Shown here piece by piece: positions 9,098-17,663 of a stretch of DNA of 64,000 bases. Position 1 is the stretch's first letter. Each line of letters starts with the position of its first letter. Location: the NCBI GenBank assembly GCA_040403315.1, contig JBBAKX010000003.1, positions 124,001 to 188,000 on the forward strand, read 5' to 3'. Source of the DNA: CAMCXT01 sp040403315. GTDB lineage: Bacteria; Bacteroidota; Bacteroidia; M30B66. The notes under the pieces were generated by a model. The model had not been told where the DNA came from and searched no databases. It worked only from the letters and a program-made list of their open reading frames with translations. Position numbers and translations under genes: made by a program.

Positions 9098-9155
9098 ATT
9101 GTTTGGTAGAGTTAAGCTTGATGCGTAAATTGCAAGCCTTAACCATCCAAATTTT

Positions 9156-12083
9156 ATGTTCAAAAGAATTTTTGTGTCAATCTGTTGTTTAGTGGGATTT
9201 TCTGCAGCGGCTCAACAGAACACCATTCCCGGTGAATTTATAATTCAACTTGAGAAGAAAACTGATGCTCAGAAGTATATCCAAGCACTTCAAAATCAGT
9301 ATCCTCAATATCAAATTCAACAAAAACGAGTCCTTTCAAAACGTTTCAATATTCTGCTTGTCAGCTCTACAGCTAACAACAACTCAGCAGTTCTAGAAGC
9401 AGTTAAAAGTCATCCTGCAACCTTGGTAGCACAATACAATCACCTGGTTCAACAGCGAAACACAACGCCGAATGATGCGTCTTTTGGTCAGCAATGGTCG
9501 TTGAAAAACACCGGACAATCGGGTGGAACAGCTGGTGCCGATATCGATGCGGAACTTGCTTGGGATATTACCACAGGCGGTTTAACAGTTGCTGGAGACA
9601 CAATCGTAGTTGCTGTAATCGATGGTGGTTTTCAACTGAATCATCCTGATCTGGTCAATAATTTTTTCAGAAATTACAACGAGATCGCCGGAAACGGAAT
9701 CGATGACGACAACAACGGCTATGTAGACGATATCAATGGTTGGGATGCTTATGCGGGTGATGGAACCATTCCTTCAGATCAACATGGAACGCACGTTTCG
9801 GGAATTATTTCTGCCCAAGGAAATAACAGTATTGGAGTTTCTGGTGTGAATTGGGATGCCAAAATTCTTCCTATTGCAGGTTCTTCAGGCAATGAAGATG
9901 TGGTAGTTGCTGCTTATGCTTATGCTGCCGAAATGCGCATTCAATACAACGAATCCAATGGTGCACAAGGTGCTTTTGTGGTTGCAACCAATTCTTCATT
10001 TGGTGTCGACAATGGCGATCCTGCCGATTTTCCTATTTGGTGTGCATTTTACGATACCCTAGGTGCTTACGGAATTTTGAGTGCTGGCGCGACTGCAAAT
10101 GCAAACTATAATATCGATCAAACGGGCGATATTCCTACAGCTTGCGTTTCCGAATTCATGATTGCGGTAACCAATTCTACCAATGCAGATGCAAAATACG
10201 GCTCTGCTGGTTACGGATTGATTTCAATAGATATTGCATCTCCAGGAACAGCAGTTTACAATACAGTAACCAACTCTGGCTACAGCAACCTCACTGGAAC
10301 TTCCATGGCAACTCCGCACGTGGCGGGCGTTATCGGACTTATGTATGCTGCAGCTTGTGATGTTCTTATCGAAGATTACAAAAATTCTCCAGACTTAATT
10401 GCTCTTCAAATGCGCCAATATCTTCTCGATGGAGCAGAAGTTATTCCTGGTCTGGCCCCTCAAATTGCTGGTGGAAAACGCCTCAATGCTTATGGTGCGC
10501 TTACCCAGGTACAACAATACATCTGCAATTCTGAAGCCCCACCAAATTCAAACTTTAACGCCAGCGGTAGAACTGGATGCCCAGGAATTAACGTAGCATT
10601 TAACAATATTTCTAGCTCGAATGCAGAGAGTTTCATTTGGGAATTTCCAGGCGGAACTCCTGCAACATCAACCTTGAGCGAACCTATTGTAACCTACAAC
10701 GATTTTGGTCAATACACTGTTAAACTTATTGCGATCAACGTCTTTGGTGCAGATACATTGGTTCTTTCAAACTTTGTAAATGTGACTAACACTGGTCTTC
10801 GATTGGCTTACACAGAAGACTTTGAAGATGGTTTAACCGATTGGTCGGTGGTAAATCCCGACGGACTTAATGCTTGGGAGATTTTTACAACTGCAGGAAA
10901 CAATGGAACCCAGTCGCCAGGTGTAAATATCTATAACAACCAAGGCAATGTTGGAGCTTCAGATTACTTGATTTCGCCCCCGATCAACCTCAGTGAAACA
11001 AGTGAAAACACGCTTTATTTCGAGCATGCACATCGTCGCCGCGCTACTGGAGCTATCAAAGATACCTTGATCGTTTGGGCAAGTATTGATGGCGGAAATA
11101 ATTGGACTGAAATTCTGAAAAGACCAGATGATACAGATGCTTCATTGAATGTTCTTGCAACTGCTGGAACTTTGGCAAGTAACTTCATCCCTGGTACTTC
11201 CGATGATTGGTGCATGACTGGAACGGTCGGTATTTCTTGCCTTTCGGCCGATTTAGCACCTTTCGATGGAGCGGAAAACTTGTTGCTTCGCTTCGAAGTA
11301 TACAATTCTGGTGGAAGCAATGTCTACATAGACGATATCCGAATCGAAGGAATTTGCACCTCGCCAATAATTTTACCGGCTACTGCTGCATTTACAGCGA
11401 ATACCAATACTGTTTGCGCAGGTGAGCCTGTTCAATTCACGAACAATAGTCAGAATGCTTCTACATACATTTGGACTTTCGAAGGTGCTTCTATTCAAAC
11501 ATCTACCGAAACAAATCCAACAGTTACCTACAGCAACAGTGGAACCTATCCAGTTTCATTAGTCGCTTCAAACTCACAGTTTGCCGATACCACAAATGAA
11601 ATAGGATTTATCACTGTAATTCCAAGTTTGCCTACACCTATCATCGAAGCAAACGGAAATTTACTTTCCACAAGTGCGTCTGGAAATATCCAGTGGTACT
11701 TTAACGGCACGCCGATAATTGGTGCAACAAGTAATTCCTACCAAGCAACCGAAAATGGAAATTATTCAGTTGGAGTTTCTCTCGACAATGGTTGCGAATC
11801 TACTTCAAGCAATTACTCGGTTTCAACTGTGTCATTGTTAGCGGTTGAAGCTTTTCAAGTGCACCTGTATCCAAATCCATCAGGCGATTTAATTCAGATC
11901 GACTGGAATGGAACAAATGCCCTTAAAATTACACTTCGCGATAGTGCTGGAAGGTTAGTACTGCAAAAATCCTTGAGCAATTCAGGAGCTTTAGATTTAT
12001 CAGACATTCCTTCGGGCATTTATTTCACCGAATTGCGCAGCGCCGATAAAGTGAAACATATTAAACTCATTCATCAACAGTAA
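9156..12083 (+). CDS. T9SS-secreted S8 subtilisin-like protease with PKD domains
   Basis: This 975-residue exoenzyme has a signal peptide (1-19) and a propeptide of about 80 residues. The S8 catalytic domain carries Asp156 in AVIDGG, His210 in DQHGTHVSG and Ser383 in GTSMATPHVAG. The oxyanion region reads SAGATANAN rather than the usual AAGN. Two PKD-like domains (around residues 465-545 and 745-825) flank a MAM/jelly-roll-like region (AYTEDFEDGLTDW). The C-terminus is a type A T9SS sorting domain (VHLYPNPSGDLIQIDW to the end), so the enzyme should cross the outer membrane and degrade extracellular protein. It sits alone after the sucC terminator and 11 nt before accC. Confidence 0.9.
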   Translation: MFKRIFVSICCLVGFSAAAQQNTIPGEFIIQLEKKTDAQKYIQALQNQYPQYQIQQKRVLSKRFNILLVSSTANNNSAVLEAVKSHPATLVAQYNHLVQQRNTTPNDASFGQQWSLKNTGQSGGTAGADIDAELAWDITTGGLTVAGDTIVVAVIDGGFQLNHPDLVNNFFRNYNEIAGNGIDDDNNGYVDDINGWDAYAGDGTIPSDQHGTHVSGIISAQGNNSIGVSGVNWDAKILPIAGSSGNEDVVVAAYAYAAEMRIQYNESNGAQGAFVVATNSSFGVDNGDPADFPIWCAFYDTLGAYGILSAGATANANYNIDQTGDIPTACVSEFMIAVTNSTNADAKYGSAGYGLISIDIASPGTAVYNTVTNSGYSNLTGTSMATPHVAGVIGLMYAAACDVLIEDYKNSPDLIALQMRQYLLDGAEVIPGLAPQIAGGKRLNAYGALTQVQQYICNSEAPPNSNFNASGRTGCPGINVAFNNISSSNAESFIWEFPGGTPATSTLSEPIVTYNDFGQYTVKLIAINVFGADTLVLSNFVNVTNTGLRLAYTEDFEDGLTDWSVVNPDGLNAWEIFTTAGNNGTQSPGVNIYNNQGNVGASDYLISPPINLSETSENTLYFEHAHRRRATGAIKDTLIVWASIDGGNNWTEILKRPDDTDASLNVLATAGTLASNFIPGTSDDWCMTGTVGISCLSADLAPFDGAENLLLRFEVYNSGGSNVYIDDIRIEGICTSPIILPATAAFTANTNTVCAGEPVQFTNNSQNASTYIWTFEGASIQTSTETNPTVTYSNSGTYPVSLVASNSQFADTTNEIGFITVIPSLPTPIIEANGNLLSTSASGNIQWYFNGTPIIGATSNSYQATENGNYSVGVSLDNGCESTSSNYSVSTVSLLAVEAFQVHLYPNPSGDLIQIDWNGTNALKITLRDSAGRLVLQKSLSNSGALDLSDIPSGIYFTELRSADKVKHIKLIHQQ

Positions 12084-12094
12084 ATTCGAATCCG

Positions 12095-13591
12095 TTGAAG
12101 AAAATACTGATCGCCAACCGAGGTGAAATAGCTTTGCGTGTCATGCGAACTGCGCGTGAAATGGGAATTAAAACTGTAGCAGTGTATTCTGAAGCAGATC
12201 GAAATTCTCCACATGTTCGCTACGCGGATGAAGCTGTATGTATTGGACCTCCAGCCTCTTCACAATCCTACTTGCGTGGTGATAAAATCATAGAGGTTTG
12301 CAAAGAACTCGGTGTGGATGGTATTCATCCTGGCTACGGATTTTTATCTGAGAATGCAGGTTTTGCTCGAATGGTGAAGGATGCCGGAATTACCTTTATT
12401 GGTCCATCTGCCGAAGCCATGGATATGATGGGATCGAAATTGGCTGCCAAAGCTGCCGCGAAAGCCCACAATATCCCTTTGGTTCCAGGAACCGATGAAG
12501 CAATTTCTGATGTTGATGCTGCAAGGAAAATTGCAGAGGAAATCGGATTTCCAGTTTTGATCAAAGCATCTGCTGGAGGGGGAGGAAAAGGAATGCGAAT
12601 TGTGAATAGTTCCGAAGATTTTCACGAACAACTTCAATTGGCTGTATCGGAAGCTACATCCGCCTTTGGCGATGGTTCAGTATTTATCGAAAGATATGTT
12701 GGCTCACCTCGTCACATCGAAATTCAAGTGCTTGCCGATAATCATGGAAATTGCGTGTATTTGTTTGAACGAGAGTGTTCTATACAACGTCGTCACCAAA
12801 AAGTTGTAGAAGAAGCTCCGTCATCTGTACTCACTCCCGAATTGCGTAAAGAAATGGGAGAATGTGCCGTTAGAATTTCTAAAGCTTGTAATTATTCTGG
12901 TGCTGGAACAGTTGAATTTCTTCTCGATGAGAAGCTCAATTTCTATTTTCTTGAAATGAACACCCGCTTGCAAGTGGAACATCCAGTTACCGAAATGATC
13001 ACCGGTAAGGATCTTGTGAGAGAGCAAATTCTCGTTGCACGTAACGAACCTTTATCTTTCACTCAGGAAGAATTATCTATCAATGGGCACGCAATGGAAA
13101 TTCGGGTTTATGCCGAGGATCCTGAAAATAACTTCCTTCCAGATATCGGGAAGCTTGAAGTTTATCGTTTGCCACAAGGAAATGGAGTGCGCGTTGACGG
13201 AGGTTTTGAAGAAGGAATGGATATTCCGATTTATTACGATCCAATGCTGAGTAAGCTCATCGTTTATGGTGCTGATCGAAAAGCCTCAATTGCTGGAATG
13301 ATCAGAGCAATAGATGATTATCAGATTTCGGGTGTGAAAAACACGCTTGCATTTTGTCGCTTCGTGATGGAGCATGATGCCTTCGTTTCTGGAAATTTCG
13401 ATACTAACTTTGTGCGCGACCATTATCAACCGGCAATGTTAGCAAGCAATCCTAGTGATGAAGAATTGGAAATTGCTGCTTTGTTGGGCGCCTTTCTTCG
13501 GAACAATGAAGTTGCGGCTGTTGCTCCGTCTGAAGATTTAGCTGTCGCATCGGTTTCCAAGTGGAAGCAGAACCGTGGAAGTCTGCATTAA
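12095..13591 (+). CDS. accC: Biotin carboxylase subunit of an acyl-CoA carboxylase
   Basis: The 498-residue protein begins (M)KKILIANRGEIALRVMRTARE, the hallmark of biotin carboxylases. The ATP-grasp loop SAGGGGKGMRIV, EMNTRLQVEHPVTEMITG and the C-terminal domain with GHAMEIRVYAEDP are intact. It carboxylates biotin on a carrier protein using ATP and bicarbonate. At 498 residues it is about 50 longer than E. coli AccC and resembles the stand-alone subunits of propionyl- or methylcrotonyl-type carboxylases. No carrier or transferase gene is adjacent, so acetyl-CoA versus other substrates stays open. The start codon is TTG; no in-frame ATG fits the conserved N-terminus. Confidence 0.9.
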   Translation: MKKILIANRGEIALRVMRTAREMGIKTVAVYSEADRNSPHVRYADEAVCIGPPASSQSYLRGDKIIEVCKELGVDGIHPGYGFLSENAGFARMVKDAGITFIGPSAEAMDMMGSKLAAKAAAKAHNIPLVPGTDEAISDVDAARKIAEEIGFPVLIKASAGGGGKGMRIVNSSEDFHEQLQLAVSEATSAFGDGSVFIERYVGSPRHIEIQVLADNHGNCVYLFERECSIQRRHQKVVEEAPSSVLTPELRKEMGECAVRISKACNYSGAGTVEFLLDEKLNFYFLEMNTRLQVEHPVTEMITGKDLVREQILVARNEPLSFTQEELSINGHAMEIRVYAEDPENNFLPDIGKLEVYRLPQGNGVRVDGGFEEGMDIPIYYDPMLSKLIVYGADRKASIAGMIRAIDDYQISGVKNTLAFCRFVMEHDAFVSGNFDTNFVRDHYQPAMLASNPSDEELEIAALLGAFLRNNEVAAVAPSEDLAVASVSKWKQNRGSLH

Positions 13592-13599
13592 TCTCCTGT

Positions 13600-13977
13600 A
13601 TGCGCATCGATAAATACCTTTGGGCTGTTCGGATATATAAAACCCGAACCATGGCAGCTGATGCTGTTAAAGGTGGGAAAGTAAAGATTGCAAACGACAA
13701 TGTGAAGCCAGCCAAGGAAATGAAAATTGGCGAAAGCATTGTGGTTCAACTCGGAGAATTGCAGAAAACAATTAAGGTAATCGGGTTTCCAGCAAATCGA
13801 GTTTCTGCCAAAGAAGTTTCAATCTTCATGGAAGATCTCACGTCTGAAGAAGAATACAAAAGTATTGCTCGATTGAAGGAGTTTCGGTTCGTTTGGCGTG
13901 ATCGAGGCACAGGCAGACCTACAAAAAAGGAACGCCGCGATATCGAAGAGTGGTTTGGTGACGAAGAAACACCTTAA
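13600..13977 (+). CDS. S4-domain RNA-binding protein, Hsp15/HslR-like
   Basis: The 125-residue protein starts MRIDKYLWAVRIYKTRTMA, the typical S4 RNA-binding domain opening, followed by GGKVKIANDNVKPAKEMKIGESIVV. The C-terminal basic tail (RDRGTGRPTKKERRDIEEW) also matches the Hsp15 family. Hsp15 binds stalled 50S subunits carrying nascent chains and helps recycle them. The ATG at 13600 is 8 nt after the accC stop; a GTG further upstream would overlap accC and precede the conserved start. It is probably co-transcribed with accC by chance of position rather than function. Confidence 0.85.
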   Translation: MRIDKYLWAVRIYKTRTMAADAVKGGKVKIANDNVKPAKEMKIGESIVVQLGELQKTIKVIGFPANRVSAKEVSIFMEDLTSEEEYKSIARLKEFRFVWRDRGTGRPTKKERRDIEEWFGDEETP

Positions 13978-14013
13978 CATCGCTTCGATTCAAGTTAAAT
14001 GCAATCAATCTTA

Positions 14014-14901
14014 CTACAGATACATTCCAGGATAAACAAGATATTCTGCGAAAAATAGCACCCAGAAAAACATATAAAATTGCTTGATCGCTGCTTCGTC
14101 TTTCAAATCTAATTTCAAACTTTTGTATTGAAAAACTAGCAACACTGTGATGTGAAACACTGTGCCAAACACATGGTTGGGGAATAACTTGGCTAACGAA
14201 GCCACTGCCAAAAACAAGTAAGCAGCACTCACCACAAATACACCAGCGAAAAATGCAGTTTTGCGTCCCGTATTCACTGCCAATGTGCCGAATTTGTGCA
14301 CTGCATCGCCAGCAGTATCAGGAATATCTTTAAACCATGCAATTCCTAGCGAAAATGCAGAAACAAAAATTACCAAAGGCCAAATGGCAGTATCAATGGT
14401 TAATTCTTCAATCATTGATTGCCTAAAGTGCAAGTAAAATCCAACGTTTACCATTAAACCACGCACCAAGGATATTGCTCCAGCAGCAGCCAAATGGTGT
14501 CGTTTAAATTTGAGTGGCGGCAAGGAATAAGCAGTACCGATGGCGAGGATACTTAAAATCATGGCTGCAAAAATCCAATGGAAAAATAGCGTACACAATA
14601 TGGAAATGCCTCCAGAAACCAAAACGATCTTTAATCCTGCTTCTTTGCTCAAGGTTCCAGCGGCAATGGGAAGCCATGGTTTGTTGATTTTATCTACTTC
14701 TACGTCCGACCATTGGTTTAATCCTGTGATGTAAATATTGCAGGCCAATGCAGAAATTAAACTGATCAACAGAACAAATGCATCAAATTTTCCATCAGGT
14801 TGCAAATAACACAAAAGATACACTGATAAAATGCTCAAAGTGCTGCCAATAATGGTGTGCGGACGGCTGAATTGCCAAAGTATCTTTAGTTTATCGATCA
14901 T
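14014..14901 (-). CDS. UbiA-family homogentisate prenyltransferase-like enzyme (VTE2/HPT-like)
   Basis: This is a 295-residue integral membrane prenyltransferase with about eight helices. The N-terminal FSRPHTIIGSTLSI and GLNQWSDVEVDKINKP (Asn62, Asp66, Asp70) match the sequence style of cyanobacterial and plant homogentisate phytyltransferases. The second aspartate motif is FKDIPDTAGD (Asp192, Asp195, Asp199), and the C-terminus FYMFFWVLFFAEYLVYP also fits that group. HPT joins homogentisate to phytyl diphosphate with loss of CO2, the committed step of tocopherol synthesis. The start overlaps the methyltransferase stop by 11 nt, so they form an operon. The divergent phytol kinase/DUF92 fusion strengthens the assignment. 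A menaquinone- or chlorophyll-type UbiA is the alternative. Confidence 0.75.
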   Translation of the reverse strand: MIDKLKILWQFSRPHTIIGSTLSILSVYLLCYLQPDGKFDAFVLLISLISALACNIYITGLNQWSDVEVDKINKPWLPIAAGTLSKEAGLKIVLVSGGISILCTLFFHWIFAAMILSILAIGTAYSLPPLKFKRHHLAAAGAISLVRGLMVNVGFYLHFRQSMIEELTIDTAIWPLVIFVSAFSLGIAWFKDIPDTAGDAVHKFGTLAVNTGRKTAFFAGVFVVSAAYLFLAVASLAKLFPNHVFGTVFHITVLLVFQYKSLKLDLKDEAAIKQFYMFFWVLFFAEYLVYPGMYL

Positions 14902-15634
14902 TTTTTGGGATTATCAATAGGTAATTTACTTTCATTCCGAATTTTCCAGACCTTCCAATTTCAATATGAAAGCCATCAGGCAATGCTCGTTCGGCAAGGT
15001 TTTTCAATTCTGAAAGGGACGATGACTTTAATACAGAAGCTATTCCATCCCATGTTACTGTGATTAAATTAATTGGAATTAGGTAAGTGAAAATTAAGCC
15101 ATTCCAAGAAAATGGTCGAACAAATGGACGGAATATAATTTGACCGATGGTGGTTATAATTCCAATTTTAATTAGCTCAAATAGGCTTGGTTGTAATATT
15201 TCAGCGATAAATAACCCATGTTTTGCATGATTTTTTAAGATCATTATTTTTTGTTGGTCATCGAAATGGTGAAACGCATTAAACATGGTTCGGAATCCAT
15301 TTAGTGGAATAGCATCCAAGGCATTGATAGATTTCGGATACCATGTAATATTTGGGGACTTCACCAATGAAACAACTGGATACAAATCGGTGAGAACTAC
15401 TTTATATTCATCCGATAGAGTGGAGGAGATGCCAATTGTTGGATTTCCACTACCGGCGCACAAATCCGCCCAGTTTTTTTGTTGAACATGTTCGGATAAT
15501 TTATCAATGAGTGGAATAATCGATCTGTAAATACCGAAAAAATTTACCAACCAACCAATATAATCCAACTGCATTTTCCTAAGAAACTCAGGAAACCACC
15601 GGTAATCTTCCAGTTCGGGTAATCGGATTTTCAT
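14891..15634 (-). CDS. Class I SAM-dependent methyltransferase-like protein with C-terminal membrane segments
   Basis: The 247-residue protein has a Rossmann motif I WADLCAGSGNPTIGIS (about residues 63-78), an acidic end of strand 2 (VVLTDLYP) and a post-motif FNAFHHFDD like that in small-molecule methyltransferases. After about residue 155 there are two hydrophobic stretches (ELIKIGIITTIGQIIF and LIFTYLIPINLITVTW), so it is probably membrane-attached. The ATG at 15634 was preferred over a TTG seven codons upstream. It overlaps the prenyltransferase gene by 11 nt, so ring methylation of a prenylquinone is a natural guess, but the family has no function I can name. No promoter box was recognised. 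Confidence 0.65.
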   Translation of the reverse strand: MKIRLPELEDYRWFPEFLRKMQLDYIGWLVNFFGIYRSIIPLIDKLSEHVQQKNWADLCAGSGNPTIGISSTLSDEYKVVLTDLYPVVSLVKSPNITWYPKSINALDAIPLNGFRTMFNAFHHFDDQQKIMILKNHAKHGLFIAEILQPSLFELIKIGIITTIGQIIFRPFVRPFSWNGLIFTYLIPINLITVTWDGIASVLKSSSLSELKNLAERALPDGFHIEIGRSGKFGMKVNYLLIIPKNDR

Positions 15635-15796
15635 AGGACGAATTGATGGGTACAAGTTAGTAATCGATTAATGATGTTTTGGGAAAAATCTACCAATCGT
15701 TTGGGTGAATATTTAACACTCAATTGAACCCTTTGGTTGTATAAAAATAAAGATCTGCTTGAACTACATAATTTTAAAATGAACTGATTTAAAGGT

Positions 15797-15825
15797 TTTG
15801 CATTCGGTTTTTAGCCTTAATTTTC
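15797..15825 (+). promoter_or_regulatory. Probable promoter of the phytol kinase/DUF92 gene
   Basis: TTTG at 15797-15800 and TAATTTTC at 15818-15825 (one mismatch to TAnnTTTG) are 17 nt apart. The box ends 4 nt before the ATG at 15830, suggesting a leaderless or nearly leaderless message. The site lies in the 195-nt divergent region shared with the methyltransferase/UbiA operon. Confidence 0.35.
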
Positions 15826-15829
15826 ACAA

Positions 15830-17308
15830 ATGAAATTGAATCAGGATGACTTGATTTTAGTTTGTTCGGGGTCTTCTGTTGTAACAATGGCAGCGCTTAC
15901 CGAATGGTTGTCGAGACGAAAATTGGTTGCCCAGTGGCTCAGTAGGAAATTGTTGCATACTTTTTCTGTTGGTATGTGTGCGATAATGCCGTATCTGCTC
16001 TCAAATACATCCTTATTATTACCCATTGTTGCAATTGCCGAATTGTTGCTCATTTTTCTAGTGGCAACGGGTGTTTTGTTCAAAGAGGATGGTGGTAGAA
16101 AAAGTTGGGGTATTGCCTTGTTTCCATTACCATATTTATTTTTAATGTGGGTTTTTCCTATGCACCGGTGGCTAATTTTTCTGCCAATGGCCATTTTAGC
16201 AATTAGCGATTCAGCTGCTGCAATTGTTGGGAAATTAACAGCGCGTAAATATTATCAACTTACAGGCGATCCCAAGTCAATCAATGGTTCTATTGCATTT
16301 TTCATTGCAACTTGTGCAATTCTTTACGCTGCAATTTATTTACCCGGAATTCCAAGGAATTTCAAACAAGATGGTTTTTTGTATGTAATTCCATTATTTG
16401 CTTTTCTTATTGCGCTTTCCGAAGCGATGGGCTCTCATGGTAACGACAATTTATTTGTGCCTATTTCGGCGATGCTCTTAATACAACTAGTGTATGTGTC
16501 GGATATTCAATTTCAAACTGCGGTATTATTGCCTTTGTTCGGTTTGATATTTTTATGGGGAAGCATCCGATTGAAATTACTCGATCAAAGTGGAGCTGTT
16601 GCGGCAGTGCTATTGGGTTCTACTGTTGTTTTGTTTTCTGGGTGGATTTGGTTGCTGCCGCTCGCCTTTTTCCTGTTCAGTAGCTCGTTAATATCAAGAC
16701 TTCCATTTTTAAAGGGCAAAGGAAAGGCAACCAAAGCAGGTCGGCCACGCGACTGGAAACAGGTGTTTTGTAATGGTGCTGTTTATGGCATTTTGTCGAC
16801 TGTTTATAGTCTTTCGCCTGTTGTTTATCAATCAGATATGTATTTGCTGATGTTGGTCTCTATGGCTGTTGCAACTTCCGACACGTGGGCTAGTGAAATC
16901 GGTGTTGGGTTTGGCGGAAAGGCAATTGACCTTGTAAGATTGAAGCCTGTAGATTCTGGAATTTCGGGAGGGATATCTTTTGCTGGAACAATCGGTTCGA
17001 TGCTTGGCGCAATTGCTATTGCTGCATTTTCATTTTTGTTGTTGCCCGGTGCCACAAAGCCTTGGTTTGTATTTTTATTAATTGCAACTGCTGGTTTCTT
17101 GGGCATGCTGGCCGATAGTTTTTTAGGCAGCATTGTTCAAGGAAAATACTTGAAAAACACGGGAGAATGGAGCGACTTTGAAACGCAGGACAGTAAATTG
17201 AAAAGTGGATTTCAAATGATCGACAACGATTTAGTGAATCTAATGAGTCAATTGATTATTATTGCAATAGCTGTTTTTTTGTACATCGATTTTTTGCCAG
17301 GTAACTAA
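15830..17308 (+). CDS. Fused phytol kinase (VTE5-like) and DUF92 phytyl-phosphate kinase (VTE6-like)
   Basis: This 492-residue polytopic membrane protein has two complete family domains. Residues 1-230 are a dolichol/phytol kinase-type CTP transferase: RKLLH (39-43), SDSAA around Asp127, KSINGS (149-154) and EAMGSHGNDN (198-207). Residues 231-492 are DUF92: SGAVAAVLLGS, GRPRDWKQVFCNGA, SDTWASEIG (350-358), GISGGISFAGT, GFLGMLADSFLG and DNDLVN (465-470). In plants and cyanobacteria VTE5 phosphorylates phytol and the DUF92 protein VTE6 phosphorylates phytyl phosphate, giving phytyl diphosphate. One polypeptide here could do both. It is divergent from the HPT-like prenyltransferase that would use that product. 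Geranylgeraniol or another isoprenol is an alternative substrate. Confidence 0.85.
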   Translation: MKLNQDDLILVCSGSSVVTMAALTEWLSRRKLVAQWLSRKLLHTFSVGMCAIMPYLLSNTSLLLPIVAIAELLLIFLVATGVLFKEDGGRKSWGIALFPLPYLFLMWVFPMHRWLIFLPMAILAISDSAAAIVGKLTARKYYQLTGDPKSINGSIAFFIATCAILYAAIYLPGIPRNFKQDGFLYVIPLFAFLIALSEAMGSHGNDNLFVPISAMLLIQLVYVSDIQFQTAVLLPLFGLIFLWGSIRLKLLDQSGAVAAVLLGSTVVLFSGWIWLLPLAFFLFSSSLISRLPFLKGKGKATKAGRPRDWKQVFCNGAVYGILSTVYSLSPVVYQSDMYLLMLVSMAVATSDTWASEIGVGFGGKAIDLVRLKPVDSGISGGISFAGTIGSMLGAIAIAAFSFLLLPGATKPWFVFLLIATAGFLGMLADSFLGSIVQGKYLKNTGEWSDFETQDSKLKSGFQMIDNDLVNLMSQLIIIAIAVFLYIDFLPGN

Positions 17309-17367
17309 TTTCAAAATATTCAGAGAGATAATTAATCCTTCATTTTACGTCAAACGAATTTTATTTT

Positions 17368-17574
17368 ATGAAAAACGTATCTTTTTTTCTAGCGATTTCA
17401 TTTTTAACCATTGGCTTTTCAGCTTGTAATAAAGATTGTTTTAATCCGAGTTTAGAAGAAGAATTTAGCTCACAAAATTGCCCGATGGATTGCCCAGGAG
17501 TAATCGGTCGCGACAGCAAAGAGTATTGTAATGAATGTTTGGCCAACAAGGCGGGTGTGGCGATTAAAAAATAG
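17368..17574 (+). CDS. Small lipoprotein with Kazal-like cysteine motif
   Basis: The 68-residue precursor has a lipoprotein signal peptide ending GFSAC (Cys20 as the lipidated residue). The mature part holds six cysteines; the last section reads CPGVIGRDSKEYCNECLANKAG, which follows the Kazal pattern C-x-V-x-G-x-D-x-x-x-Y-x-N-x-C-x-A. Kazal domains are serine protease inhibitors, and bacterial lipoprotein versions exist. The domain is short and I cannot confirm all disulfide positions. It lies 59 nt after the DUF92 fusion gene on the same strand, but functional linkage is not evident. Confidence 0.65.
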   Translation: MKNVSFFLAISFLTIGFSACNKDCFNPSLEEEFSSQNCPMDCPGVIGRDSKEYCNECLANKAGVAIKK

Positions 17575-17663
17575 TTCTATAATATGCTAATGTTTATTGG
17601 ATGTAATTTAGAGTTTATGTTCTTTCAGTCAAATAAAAAATAGAAATGATGTTTAATTACTTA

